This document shows, in pieces, positions 1 to 7,761 of a stretch of 18,217 nucleotides of DNA; position 1 is the first letter of the stretch; every line of letters starts with the position of its first letter. The notes beneath the pieces were generated by a model. The model had not been told where the DNA came from. It saw nothing but the letters and a program-made list of their open reading frames with translations, and did not search any database. The stretch comes from JAIVJM01 sp035761505 (GTDB taxonomy: Bacteria > Acidobacteriota > Blastocatellia > Pyrinomonadales > Pyrinomonadaceae): assembly GCA_035761505.1 (NCBI GenBank), contig DASTQX010000483.1, forward strand, positions 1-18,217, in the 5' to 3' direction. The position numbers and the translations under genes are program-made.

Positions 1-1381
1 TGACCTGCGTCATGCACTGCGAGAGCACGTCCTGGTCGAGTTTGCCCGGGCGCTGCGTGATGAGCCCGATGCCGACGCCGAACTTGCGACCCTCGGAGAG
101 AATCTGCTTGAGGATGTTCGTCGAGACGACCGTCTGGCCCGCGGGCGCGAAGCGGTGCGCCTCTTCGAGGAGCGTGAAGACGGGGTAGGGGAGGTGGCTG
201 TCGGTGCCCTCCTGCGACTCGCCGCGGACGGTCGCCATGCGCGCCTTGTTGACGCGGCGCAGGAGCGTGGCGACGACGACCTGTTGCTCGTTCTGCTCGA
301 TGTCGGAGAGTTGCAGCACGGTGCAGCGCCCCGGCTGGAACATCTCTTTGAGGGGGATGTGCTCGCTGTCGGAGAAGAGCGAGTCGGGGCGGTCGAAGCG
401 CATGTCGAGCCGCCAGAGAAGACCTTCGATGGAGGAGGCGTTGCTCGACTCGCTCCGCTCGCCGCCCTCGTACTTCTGCGCCTTCACCTCGTCGCGGAGG
501 TCGTGATAGCCCCACAACTCGTTCTGCCGCGTGGCGGTCAACTGCCGGAACGCCTGCGAGAGAAAGTGGAGCATCTTGTCCGAAGTGCCTTCGGGCAAGA
601 GGTACTTCACGTCGGCCTCCGTCAGCGAAGAGAAGCGCACCTTGATGCGGTCGTGCGTGAAGATTTTGACTTCCGGTCGGTAGCCGTCCGCGTCGGAGCG
701 GAACTGCGCGTCGTCCTCGATGGAGCGCAGGGTGTCGTACTCGCCGTGCGGGTCAACGATGAGGACGGCGGCGCGGTTGTGCGGCATCATCAACTCTTCG
801 ACCAGCACGCCCGCCGTGTAACTCTTGCCCGCGCCCGTCGAGGCGAGGATGGCGAGGTGCGTCGAGACCACGTCCTTGATCGAGAGCACGACGGGGACTT
901 CGCCCGCCTCGCGCGTCAGAAGGCTCCCGACGTGGGCCGAGCCGGTGTCGCCCGCGTGGCGGGGCGAGAGCACGTCCGAGAGCGTCTGCGAAGAGGCGAG
1001 GAACACGGGGTCGCCCGGCGTCGGCGGGATGCGCGGGTTGACGAAGTCGCCCAGACGACGGCTGAAGTAGCCGATAGTCTCGACCGTGATTTCGTACAAC
1101 TCGCAGCCCTCGCCGTCGAGGCCGATGAGCGAAGAGAGCATCGCGGGCGGCGTCTCCGGGTCGGAGAGAAAGGTGTCCGGCAGGTTCCGCACCAGCCGCC
1201 GCGCCGTGATGTTGCCGAGGATGCGCCGCTCCTCCGCGCCGTCGTGCGCCGAGTAATAGACGAACTCGCCGATACGCGCCCGCCGGTTGTCCGCCGTGAT
1301 GAACAGGTACTCGTGCGGGCGCTCGCCCGGCCCCTTCACCGTGCCCGCGAGCGCGTCCGTCGTTGTGTCTTTAACTTCCAT
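1..1381 (-). CDS. herA: HerA-type DNA-translocating ATPase (C-terminal end beyond window)
   Basis: HerA/FtsK-superfamily hexameric ATPase; family members pump DNA and usually work with the nuclease NurA in end resection, or with other effectors in anti-phage modules. The visible 460 residues contain an N-terminal beta-barrel-like region (about 10-165), Walker A TGAGKS at 182-187, the adjacent strand motif LIVDPHGEYD at 207-216, Walker B VFTLLEEAH at 401-409, and the ITQRP motif at 441-445 that is typical of HerA. The ATG at 1381 is the first Met of the frame, but no clear Shine-Dalgarno precedes it. The gene lies 52 bases downstream of the DUF2442 gene on the same strand and is probably last, or near last, in that unit. 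The reading frame is open to base 1, so the C-terminus is missing. The family is very secure. The biological role (repair or defence) cannot be decided without the genes beyond the left edge. Confidence 0.93.
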   Translation of the reverse strand, partial: MEVKDTTTDALAGTVKGPGERPHEYLFITADNRRARIGEFVYYSAHDGAEERRILGNITARRLVRNLPDTFLSDPETPPAMLSSLIGLDGEGCELYEITVETIGYFSRRLGDFVNPRIPPTPGDPVFLASSQTLSDVLSPRHAGDTGSAHVGSLLTREAGEVPVVLSIKDVVSTHLAILASTGAGKSYTAGVLVEELMMPHNRAAVLIVDPHGEYDTLRSIEDDAQFRSDADGYRPEVKIFTHDRIKVRFSSLTEADVKYLLPEGTSDKMLHFLSQAFRQLTATRQNELWGYHDLRDEVKAQKYEGGERSESSNASSIEGLLWRLDMRFDRPDSLFSDSEHIPLKEMFQPGRCTVLQLSDIEQNEQQVVVATLLRRVNKARMATVRGESQEGTDSHLPYPVFTLLEEAHRFAPAGQTVVSTNILKQILSEGRKFGVGIGLITQRPGKLDQDVLSQCMTQV

Positions 1382-1433
1382 GAGCAGGGAACGGATTCAA
1401 TTAAGAGGAAGACCGAAGGGAATCATTCGACCG

Positions 1434-1727
1434 TCAGACCGCCCGGCGGTTTTCCAGCCACTGCTTGAACGAACTCTGGCTCTCGCCCGAAGGTCTGCCC
1501 GCGAGCAGGTTCTCGACGCTGATGTCCTCGTCCAACCCCGGCCAGTGTATTCCCTCTTGCCCGCCGATGAAGCGCCAGTTGTTTCTCTCCGCCGGAGTCC
1601 CGTGCAGGAGGCGAGGGAACCACGCGAGGGGGACGGAGATGGTGCGCCCGTCATGCAAGTCCACGACGAGGGCGTCGTCCGTGACCGTCACCTCCCGCGC
1701 TCTCGCTTCAGCCGTTAAAGTACTCAT
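1434..1727 (-). CDS. DUF2442 domain protein
   Basis: A small 97-aa cytoplasmic protein of the DUF2442 family. Recognisable features are DGRTISVPLAWFPRLLH (about 25-41), an RNNWRFIGGQEGIHWP stretch in the middle, and the LDEDISVENLLAGRPS tail. The fold is known but the function is not. Members are very often encoded directly after DUF4160 proteins, and the pair is sometimes discussed as a toxin-antitoxin-like module. I place the start at 1727 because a GAGGAG sequence (about 1734-1739) lies at good distance. A longer reading from 1766 would add 13 residues that are really the tail of the overlapping DUF4160 gene in another frame. This copy looks intact, although its DUF4160 partner is broken. 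Confidence 0.85.
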   Translation of the reverse strand: MSTLTAEARAREVTVTDDALVVDLHDGRTISVPLAWFPRLLHGTPAERNNWRFIGGQEGIHWPGLDEDISVENLLAGRPSGESQSSFKQWLENRRAV

Positions 1728-1933
1728 CCCAACTCCTCGACAGTGCTTCTCGATTATCCTCGACAAGTTTCCGGAGGCGACCGATTTCAGTTCTACTAAA
1801 GCCTCCGCTGTTTTGCAATCTCACGGGGCTTGGCCGTCTCGGTGTCGCGTTCGACGTGAATGTGCGGCGGCTCGTTACGGTCACCGGCGTAAAAGAAGAA
1901 CCTGTACGGCCCGCTTCTGAGGACGGTCGGCAT
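1708..1933 (-). pseudogene. DUF4160 gene broken by a frameshift
   Basis: Reading from the ATG at 1933 gives a canonical DUF4160 start: MPTVLRSGPYRFFFYAGD followed by RNEPPHIHVERD. After TETAK the frame turns to unrelated residues and stops at 1796-1798 (45 codons). In another frame the expected rest of the family resumes at once as PVRLQNSGGFSRTEIGRLRK, then LVEDNREALSRSWDEYFNG, ending at 1708-1710. The family normally has about four residues (FWL plus one more) between AK and PVRL. The simplest explanation is therefore a net loss of about 11 bases near 1819-1826. Repairing it would give about 78 aa, the normal family length. The restored end would overlap the DUF2442 start by 20 bases, which is a coupled-pair layout. 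A sequencing error is less likely than a real deletion because more than one base is missing. Confidence 0.8.
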
Positions 1934-1948
1934 TTTTTTGAGTCGCGC

Positions 1949-2395
1949 TCAGTCCACGGTCTGGAAGCTGTAGCCTCTGGCCGCCGGGGAGTAATCGCCC
2001 GCCTCCGCCTTCCGCAAGTAGGCGGGATAGACTTCGCCCCGCTTGAGGACGGGGACTTCGCTCGGCCCGGCCATCGGCGCTCTGTGGCGGCGGTGCTCGT
2101 ACCGGATGCGGATGGCCGCGCCGGGCTTGAGGCCGGAGTTCGTGCGGTTGACCCGCTCGACGCGCGCCTTGACGGTGACGGACACGCGGACGAGTCGCGG
2201 CTCGTCCGTCTCTTTCGTCTCCACGGAGAGAACTTTGATGACGAGCGCTTCGGGCGACTTCGCCTGCAAGTCTTTATAGACGTTAGGCGGCAACTCGGCC
2301 CGGCTGGCAGCGCCGCAAGTGACGAGCAGGAGGACGAGCAGAGAGGCCGCGCGGCGGGCGCGCGAGAAGCAAAGTCCTTTTATCAACGGGTACAT
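1949..2395 (-). CDS. Exported protein of unknown function
   Basis: 148 aa. The N-terminus is a clear export signal: basic residues (K6, R12, R14, R15), a hydrophobic core SLLVLLLVTCGAA (about 18-30) and a plausible signal peptidase I site after ASRA (about 30-33). The Cys in VTC is a poor lipobox match, so I favour a periplasmic or secreted soluble protein. The mature part of about 115 residues is rich in beta-type alternation (EALVIKVLSVETKETDEPRL, VRVSVTVKARVERV) and ends in a Tyr/Pro/Gly-rich segment (GEVYPAYLRKAEAGDYSP). I do not recognise a named family. The start at 2395 is supported by GGGAG just upstream. It lies 42 bases after the membrane-protein gene and 15 bases before the broken DUF4160 gene, which suggests co-transcription. 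Confidence 0.7.
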   Translation of the reverse strand: MYPLIKGLCFSRARRAASLLVLLLVTCGAASRAELPPNVYKDLQAKSPEALVIKVLSVETKETDEPRLVRVSVTVKARVERVNRTNSGLKPGAAIRIRYEHRRHRAPMAGPSEVPVLKRGEVYPAYLRKAEAGDYSPAARGYSFQTVD

Positions 2396-2415
2396 TCGAC
2401 TCCCTTTCTTTTCGG

Positions 2416-2435
2416 CACGGTTCCGTCGAACCGTG
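2416..2435. repeat. 8-bp stem-loop between two genes
   Basis: CACGGTTC (2416-2423) pairs perfectly with GAACCGTG (2428-2435) around a 4-base loop. It begins three bases after the stop of the 2438-3508 gene (reading the minus strand) and precedes the Shine-Dalgarno of the exported-protein gene. No T-run follows on either strand, so it is not a classical intrinsic terminator. An mRNA processing or stability hairpin is possible. Confidence 0.5.
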
Positions 2436-2437
2436 TC

Positions 2438-3508
2438 TCATGGATTGCGTGAAGCGGCCTTCTTCCGCGTTGCGATGATATAGACCAGCAGGATGATGAA
2501 GAGAATTGCGTGGATAAACAACAGGACGGTCGAGACGAGCGGCTGCTTGTCCAAGGCGTTATCTTTGAAGAGCCAGTCGGCGAGAACCTCGGAGACGGAA
2601 AGGCTTGAGACGACGATGACGGAGATGAAGAGCATTTCCGTAAAGGAGAGGGGCTGCACAATCCCGGCAATCTTCGCGAGAATCAGAATCAACATCAAGT
2701 TGACTACGACGAAGAGCACGATAAAGTAGATGGCCCATCCCTGATGCTCAAGATAGACTTGCAAAAACCACGGCTCTTGCAGGAGGCGGGAGCGATTCGC
2801 CCTCGGCTCATACGGCGCGGGGCACCTGACCCCGGCGATGCGGCAAACCCAAGTGATTTCCGAAGGCTTGTTTTGAATCGTGCCTTTCCCGTCCGGTGTG
2901 GAGGTGGGAACGGGAGTGGGGGTTTTAGTCGCTTTCGCGTCGGACGTGCGGGCCGACGTGTAAACTTCGAGTTTGAACCACTCGCCCGGATTCATGAGCA
3001 TCGGCTTGATCTCGAAGTTCTGCTGATTGTTCAACGTAATCTCGAAATCTATCGCAGGCGCTCTCTCCTCATTCGACTCGTGACCGCTCTCATCCCGCCA
3101 CAGCGATTTTTTCGCGTCCGGCGATTTTTGGACGGTGATGATCTTCCTGTCCTGCGGCAAGCTGCCGCGAATCGGCGCTTCAAAATCGTCTTTCCGCAGA
3201 GGGCGGTTGCCCCTGTATTCGACGTAGAAAATGTAGAGCCTGACATCCTGTTCCTCTTTGCCGTCAATGAGGAGACGCGTGCGCTCGGTCAACGCTTCCG
3301 GGAAGTTGATGAGACTCACGCTGGTCGTCGGAAAGATCATCACCTTCCCCGACTCCGCGGAGCCCGCCGGGTTCGACGAGCTATTCATCGAAGCGCCGAA
3401 GAGGAAGGGCAGGAACAGACTGACCAAAGCAATGAGCGCGCCGACGGCCTGCCAGATAGGGTCTCTAAGTTTTTCCTTGAACGTCCCGGTGAGACTCTTC
3501 GGAGTCAT
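2438..3508 (-). CDS. Four-helix membrane protein with a large extracytoplasmic domain, unknown function
   Basis: 356 aa. One hydrophobic helix lies near the N-terminus (about 20-38). A polar region of about 215 residues follows (40-255), then three helices (about 259-282, 290-310, 325-346) and a short basic tail (RKKAASRNP). The polar region contains EYRGNRPLRKDDFEAPI (about 97-113) and FEIKPMLMNPGEWFKLEVY (about 165-183). I associate this spaced motif pair with a beta-sandwich region found in uncharacterised bacterial membrane proteins. A Thr/Pro/Lys-rich linker (about 187-215) and a Cys pair (222, 229) come before the helix bundle. The ATG at 3508 has GAGGAAA upstream. Base composition looks visibly less GC-rich than the sugar genes, which could mean separate ancestry. 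The gene heads a same-strand series leading to HerA. The existence of the gene is secure; its role is unknown. Confidence 0.8.
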   Translation of the reverse strand: MTPKSLTGTFKEKLRDPIWQAVGALIALVSLFLPFLFGASMNSSSNPAGSAESGKVMIFPTTSVSLINFPEALTERTRLLIDGKEEQDVRLYIFYVEYRGNRPLRKDDFEAPIRGSLPQDRKIITVQKSPDAKKSLWRDESGHESNEERAPAIDFEITLNNQQNFEIKPMLMNPGEWFKLEVYTSARTSDAKATKTPTPVPTSTPDGKGTIQNKPSEITWVCRIAGVRCPAPYEPRANRSRLLQEPWFLQVYLEHQGWAIYFIVLFVVVNLMLILILAKIAGIVQPLSFTEMLFISVIVVSSLSVSEVLADWLFKDNALDKQPLVSTVLLFIHAILFIILLVYIIATRKKAASRNP

Positions 3509-3585
3509 GCCTTTCCTCGCGGCTTCCGCCTCGTCATTAGCCCGCCCCCTTCAGGCGTCTAATTTCCGATTTAATGACTGGCGAC

Positions 3586-3613
3586 AGGATAACACGTCGA
3601 ATCGCAGTGTCAG
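3586..3613 (-). promoter_or_regulatory. Putative sigma70-like promoter for the 3508-to-1 gene series
   Basis: On the minus strand CTGACA (3613-3608) is followed after 16 bases by TATCCT (3591-3586). That is 5/6 and 4/6 matches to the -35 and -10 consensus. It would start transcription about 70 bases upstream of the 3508 ATG. It sits in the only large gap (3509-3680) between the sugar operon and the membrane-protein gene; I see nothing else in that gap. Confidence 0.35.
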
Positions 3614-3680
3614 GTGACTTTACAAGCGGCCAAAATATGTTCTCGACGCCACGCTCCTTCTTGAAGTTAATGACTCATAC

Positions 3681-4820
<1,140 letters not shown>

Positions 4821-4846
4821 TTGATGTTGAAGGGGTCGCTGTTTGG

Positions 4847-4881
4847 AAGTTCAGATTCGGGATTCGGGATTGGAGATTTCA
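4847..4881. repeat. Heptanucleotide tandem repeat in the DegT/Gfo spacer
   Basis: Five consecutive 7-base units run AAGTTCA, GATTCGG, GATTCGG, GATTGGA, GATTTCA. Two are identical and four begin with GATT. They lie in the 146-base gap (4821-4966) between the dehydrogenase stop and the aminotransferase start. The rest of the gap shows no promoter or ORF that I would defend. Confidence 0.6.
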
Positions 4882-4966
4882 AACCGGGCTTGACGAATCA
4901 TTCCGCGTGCGTCGTGCGGCTCCGCGCCTTTTATCGCGTCCGTCCCGGTTGAGTGATTCTCTTTAA

Positions 4967-5989
4967 CTACAACTTGATGAGCCGCCCGTTGTTGTTGATG
5001 GACTCCTGCGCGGCTTCGAGGAGGCGGACGACGCGGAGTCCGGCCTCGCCGTCGGAGAGCGAGCGGCGCGAGCCCGCGACGGCTTCGAGGAACTCGGCGC
5101 AGACGTAGCGGAGCGCCTCGGTCGGGTCGAGTTGCGGCACCCACACGTCGCCCGTGCGGTAGCTGACGAGCGCGCGGTAGGTCGCCTCCTTGTCGGCGGC
5201 TCCGGGGCCGTTGCGCTCGATGCCCTTGTCGTAAACGCGCACCTTCTCGGTCGGCTCGATGTCGTCATAGACAATCATCTTGCGGCTCCCGGCGATGAGC
5301 GTGCGGCGAATCTTGACGGGAGAGAGCCAGTTGAAGTGAAAGTTGGCGATGAACGAATCGTCGAAGCGCAGTTGGACGTAGGCGATGTTCTCGATGCCGG
5401 GCTCGATGTGGCAACTGCCCGTCGCCGTGAGCGAGACGGCCTCGCGCCCGACGACGTGATCCATGATGGAGAGGTCGTGCGGCGCTAAGTCCCAGACGAC
5501 GTTCACGTCATGTTGGAAGAGGCCGAGGTTGATGCGTACCGAGTCGAAGTAGAGGAGGTCGCCGATCTCGCCGCCGGAGACAAGCTCCTTGATGCGCCGC
5601 ACCGCGCCCGTGTAGATGAAGGTGTGATCCACCATCACCGTCAGCCCCTCGCGCGCGGCCAGTTCGATCAACTCTTCGGCCTCGCGCACGCTCGCCGTGA
5701 AAGGTTTTTCGACGAGGACGTGCTTTCCGGCTTCGAGCGCGCGGCGGGCGAAGCGGTAGTGCGTGGCGACGGGCGTGGCGATGACGACGGCGTCGAGCCG
5801 GGGGTCGGCCAGAAGCTCGTGGTAGTCGAGCGCGGTGCGCGCCGAAGGGTAGCGGCGGCTGATCTTCTCAAGGCGCTCGGCGTCCGAGTCGCAAATCCAA
5901 CGCACCTCCGCCGTCTCCGACTCGACGAAGTTGCGGATCAGGTTCGGCCCCCAGTAGCCGCAGCCGATGATGCCGATGGTGATGCTCAT
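4967..5989 (-). CDS. Gfo/Idh/MocA family NAD(P)-dependent sugar dehydrogenase
   Basis: 340 aa, standard length. The N-terminal Rossmann fold starts at once with IGIIGCGYWG (GxGxxG at 9-14). The EKP motif is at 94-96 and the catalytic-type segment DLAPHDLSIMDH at 167-178 has the conserved His171. The C-terminal alpha/beta domain follows. Family members oxidise or reduce a ring hydroxyl of a sugar. Next to a DegT aminotransferase and a hexapeptide acetyltransferase, the best analogy is WbpB/WlbA, which makes the 3-keto sugar that is then aminated and acetylated. The ATG at 5989 is the natural start because MSITIGIIG begins the first strand. No Shine-Dalgarno is present, because the bases directly upstream are an AT-rich linker and a heptad repeat. 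It lies between the two DegT genes, so which aminotransferase it serves is not known. Confidence 0.92.
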   Translation of the reverse strand: MSITIGIIGCGYWGPNLIRNFVESETAEVRWICDSDAERLEKISRRYPSARTALDYHELLADPRLDAVVIATPVATHYRFARRALEAGKHVLVEKPFTASVREAEELIELAAREGLTVMVDHTFIYTGAVRRIKELVSGGEIGDLLYFDSVRINLGLFQHDVNVVWDLAPHDLSIMDHVVGREAVSLTATGSCHIEPGIENIAYVQLRFDDSFIANFHFNWLSPVKIRRTLIAGSRKMIVYDDIEPTEKVRVYDKGIERNGPGAADKEATYRALVSYRTGDVWVPQLDPTEALRYVCAEFLEAVAGSRRSLSDGEAGLRVVRLLEAAQESINNNGRLIKL

Positions 5990-5993
5990 AAAA

Positions 5994-6035
5994 AGTAAGC
6001 AGTAAGCAGTAAGCAGTAAGCGGTGAGCGGTGAGC
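5994..6035. repeat. Heptanucleotide tandem repeat (AGTAAGC x4, GGTGAGC x2)
   Basis: Six perfect 7-base units lie head to tail, four AGTAAGC then two GGTGAGC, followed by a partial unit AGTGC. On the minus strand the block ends four bases upstream of the dehydrogenase ATG at 5989, exactly where a Shine-Dalgarno would normally be. It is the most regular tandem repeat in the window. Confidence 0.85.
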
Positions 6036-6060
6036 AGTGCAATCCGCGCTCGGCGAAGTC

Positions 6061-7203
6061 TCAGACGACACTGGCGGCTGGCCGCCGGGTACTACCGACC
6101 GCGTTCTTAATCGCTTGCGCGACGTGTTCCAACTGCTCGCCCGTCAGCTCCGGGAACATCGGGAGCGAGAGGACGCGGGCCGCCTGCCTTTCGGCTTCGG
6201 GGAAGTCCCCGGCCTTGTGGCCGCGCGAGGCGTAGGCGGGTTGGAGGTGGATGGGCACGGGATAGTGGATGCCGGTCTGGATGCCCGCCTCTTGCAGCTC
6301 GCGTTGGAGCGCGTCGCGCCCTTCGGTCTCGACGACGTAGAGGTGATAGACGTGTTCGGCGTCGGGCATCTCGCGCGGGAGCGAGAGCGCGCCTTCGGCT
6401 TCGAGCGGGCCGAGCAGTTCCGCGTAGCGCGCGGCGTGCGCGCGGCGGAGCGCGTTCCAGCCGTCGAGGTGGCGGAGCTTCACGCCGAGCACCGCGCCCT
6501 GCAAGCCTTCGAGGCGGAAGTTGTAGCCGACGATTTCGTGCCGGTACTTCTGCTCGGAGCCGTGGTCGCGGAGCAGCCGGACGCGGCGCGCGACTTCCGC
6601 GTCGTCGGTCACGACCGCGCCGCCCTCGCCGTAAGCGCCGAGGTTCTTGCCGGGGTAGAAGCTGAAGCAGCCCGCGCGACCGAGCGCGCCGACGCGGCGG
6701 CCCTTGTAACGCGCGCCGTGCGCCTGCGCGGCGTCTTCGATGACGATCAAGTCGTGCCGCGCGGCCAGCTCGAAGACGGGGTCGAGGTCTGCCGGTTGGC
6801 CGTAGAGGTGGACGGGAATGACGGCCCGCGTGCGCTCGGTGACGGCGGCTTCGAGCTGGCCGACGGAGATGTTGCGGGAGTCCGGGTCACAGTCCACGAA
6901 GACGGGCGTCGCGCCCGCCGTCGAGACGGCCTCGGCGGTGGCGAAGAAGGTGTTGGCCGGGACGAGCACTTCGTCGCCGGGGCCGACGCCGCAGGCCGAG
7001 ACGGCGAGCTGCACGGCAGCCGTCCCGTTGCTCACGCCGACGCAGAACCGTGCGCCCACGTACTCGGCGAACGCCCGCTCGAACGCTTCCACCTCTCGAC
7101 CGAGGATAAACGCCGACGAGTCCAAGACGCGGTGAATCGCCTCGTCCACCTCCGCCTTGATGGCGCGGTACTGGGCTTGTAAGTCAACGAAAGGAACGTT
7201 CAT
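6061..7203 (-). CDS. DegT/DnrJ/EryC1/StrS family PLP-dependent sugar aminotransferase (second)
   Basis: 380 aa from the ATG at 7203 (MNVPFVDLQAQY, the usual family N-terminus). A longer frame to 7275 only translates repeat DNA, so I reject it. PLP features are the GVSNGTAAVQLA loop (about 56-67), EDAAQAHGA with Asp157, and SFYPGKNLGAYG with Schiff-base Lys186. The C-terminus has GIHYPVPIHLQPAY. The PGKNLGAYGEGGAV form resembles aminotransferases acting on dTDP-keto-sugars (DesV/FdtB/QdtB type) as well as WbpE-type enzymes. It is a diverged paralogue of the 3681-4820 gene and is separated from it by the dehydrogenase. A perfect 33-bp inverted repeat lies between this gene and the acetyltransferase and leaves no room for a good Shine-Dalgarno. 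With RmlB in the same operon a dTDP-hexose substrate is possible, but this is inference. Confidence 0.92.
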   Translation of the reverse strand: MNVPFVDLQAQYRAIKAEVDEAIHRVLDSSAFILGREVEAFERAFAEYVGARFCVGVSNGTAAVQLAVSACGVGPGDEVLVPANTFFATAEAVSTAGATPVFVDCDPDSRNISVGQLEAAVTERTRAVIPVHLYGQPADLDPVFELAARHDLIVIEDAAQAHGARYKGRRVGALGRAGCFSFYPGKNLGAYGEGGAVVTDDAEVARRVRLLRDHGSEQKYRHEIVGYNFRLEGLQGAVLGVKLRHLDGWNALRRAHAARYAELLGPLEAEGALSLPREMPDAEHVYHLYVVETEGRDALQRELQEAGIQTGIHYPVPIHLQPAYASRGHKAGDFPEAERQAARVLSLPMFPELTGEQLEHVAQAIKNAVGSTRRPAASVV

Positions 7204-7211
7204 AAAGTAAT

Positions 7212-7291
7212 AAGTGATAAGTGATGAGTGAGAAGTGATAAGAAGGAAGACAGCTCTTTTCTTATCACTTCTCACTCATCACTTATCACTT
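7212..7291. repeat. Perfect 33-bp inverted repeat built of heptads, overlapping a stop codon
   Basis: The left arm 7212-7244 and right arm 7259-7291 are exact reverse complements with a 14-base loop (7245-7258). Inside each arm the sequence has a 7-base period (AGTGATA, AGTGATG, AGTGAGA, AGTGATA). The right arm enters the end of the acetyltransferase gene and encodes its last codons and TGA stop (7279-7281). The left arm ends nine bases from the aminotransferase ATG. In the minus-strand mRNA it would form a very stable hairpin. No T-run marks it as a classical terminator. Confidence 0.9.
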
Positions 7292-7761
7292 TTCAAAATC
7301 TTCGCCGGATTGCCCGCGACGGTCGCACCGGCGGGGACGTTGCGGGTGACGACCGCGCCCGCGCCGACGGTGGCGCGCTCGCCGATTTCGAGGCCGCCGA
7401 GGATGGTGGCGTTGGTGCCGATGCTCGCGCCGCGCCGGACGACGGTGCGTTCGAGCGTCCAGTCGGCTTCCGTTTGGGGCGTGCCGTCGGGGCGTGTGGC
7501 GCGGGGGCGGCGGTCGTTGATGAACATGACGCCGTGACCGACGAAGACTTCGTCCTCGATCTCGACGCCCTCGCAGATGAAGGTGTGGCTCGAAATCTTG
7601 CAGCGCGCCCCGACGCGCGCGCCCTTCTGGATTTCGACGAACGTGCCGATTCTCGTCTCGTCGCCGATCTCGCAGCCGTAGAGGTTGACGAAGCGGTGGA
7701 CGCGCACGTCTCTTCCGAGGCGCACGTCCGGCGCGATGGACGAGAATTCAGGCTCGCCCAT
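7279..7761 (-). CDS. Hexapeptide-repeat acyltransferase (WbpD/WlbB-like N-acetyltransferase)
   Basis: 160 aa. It is a left-handed parallel beta-helix acyltransferase with repeated [LIV]-G-x4 hexapeptides throughout (for example VRLGRDVRVHRFVNLYGC, then IGDETRIGTFVEI). The stretch SSHTFICEGVEIEDEVFVGH and FINDRRPRA, the later TVVRRGASIGTNATILGG, and the end VGAGAVVTRNVPAGATVAGN match the WbpD/WlbB subgroup. That subgroup acetylates the 3-amino group of UDP-sugars using acetyl-CoA. The ATG at 7761 overlaps the kinase stop as TGATG, which suggests translational coupling; a TTG at 7764 is the only longer alternative. The final residues KSDK and the stop are encoded by repeat DNA, so the C-terminus may have been reset when the repeat arrived. 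With the neighbouring dehydrogenase and aminotransferase it completes an oxidise-aminate-acetylate set. Confidence 0.88.
   Translation of the reverse strand: MGEPEFSSIAPDVRLGRDVRVHRFVNLYGCEIGDETRIGTFVEIQKGARVGARCKISSHTFICEGVEIEDEVFVGHGVMFINDRRPRATRPDGTPQTEADWTLERTVVRRGASIGTNATILGGLEIGERATVGAGAVVTRNVPAGATVAGNPAKILKSDK

Noticed and set aside
155..1468. Long plus-strand open frame opposite HerA
   Set aside because: It is the antisense shadow of a clear ATPase gene in GC-rich DNA; its Arg/Val/Glu-rich translation has no family features.
5994..6035. Could the short repeats be a CRISPR array?
   Set aside because: The units are 7 bases with no spacers and no cas genes; this is simple tandem repetition.
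7204..7275. N-terminal extension of the second aminotransferase to 7275
   Set aside because: The extra residues are translated from inverted-repeat DNA; MNVPFVDLQ is the normal family start.
7212..7291. Inverted repeat as a transposon or MITE end
   Set aside because: There is no transposase, the loop is only 14 bases, and no target-site duplication could be recognised.
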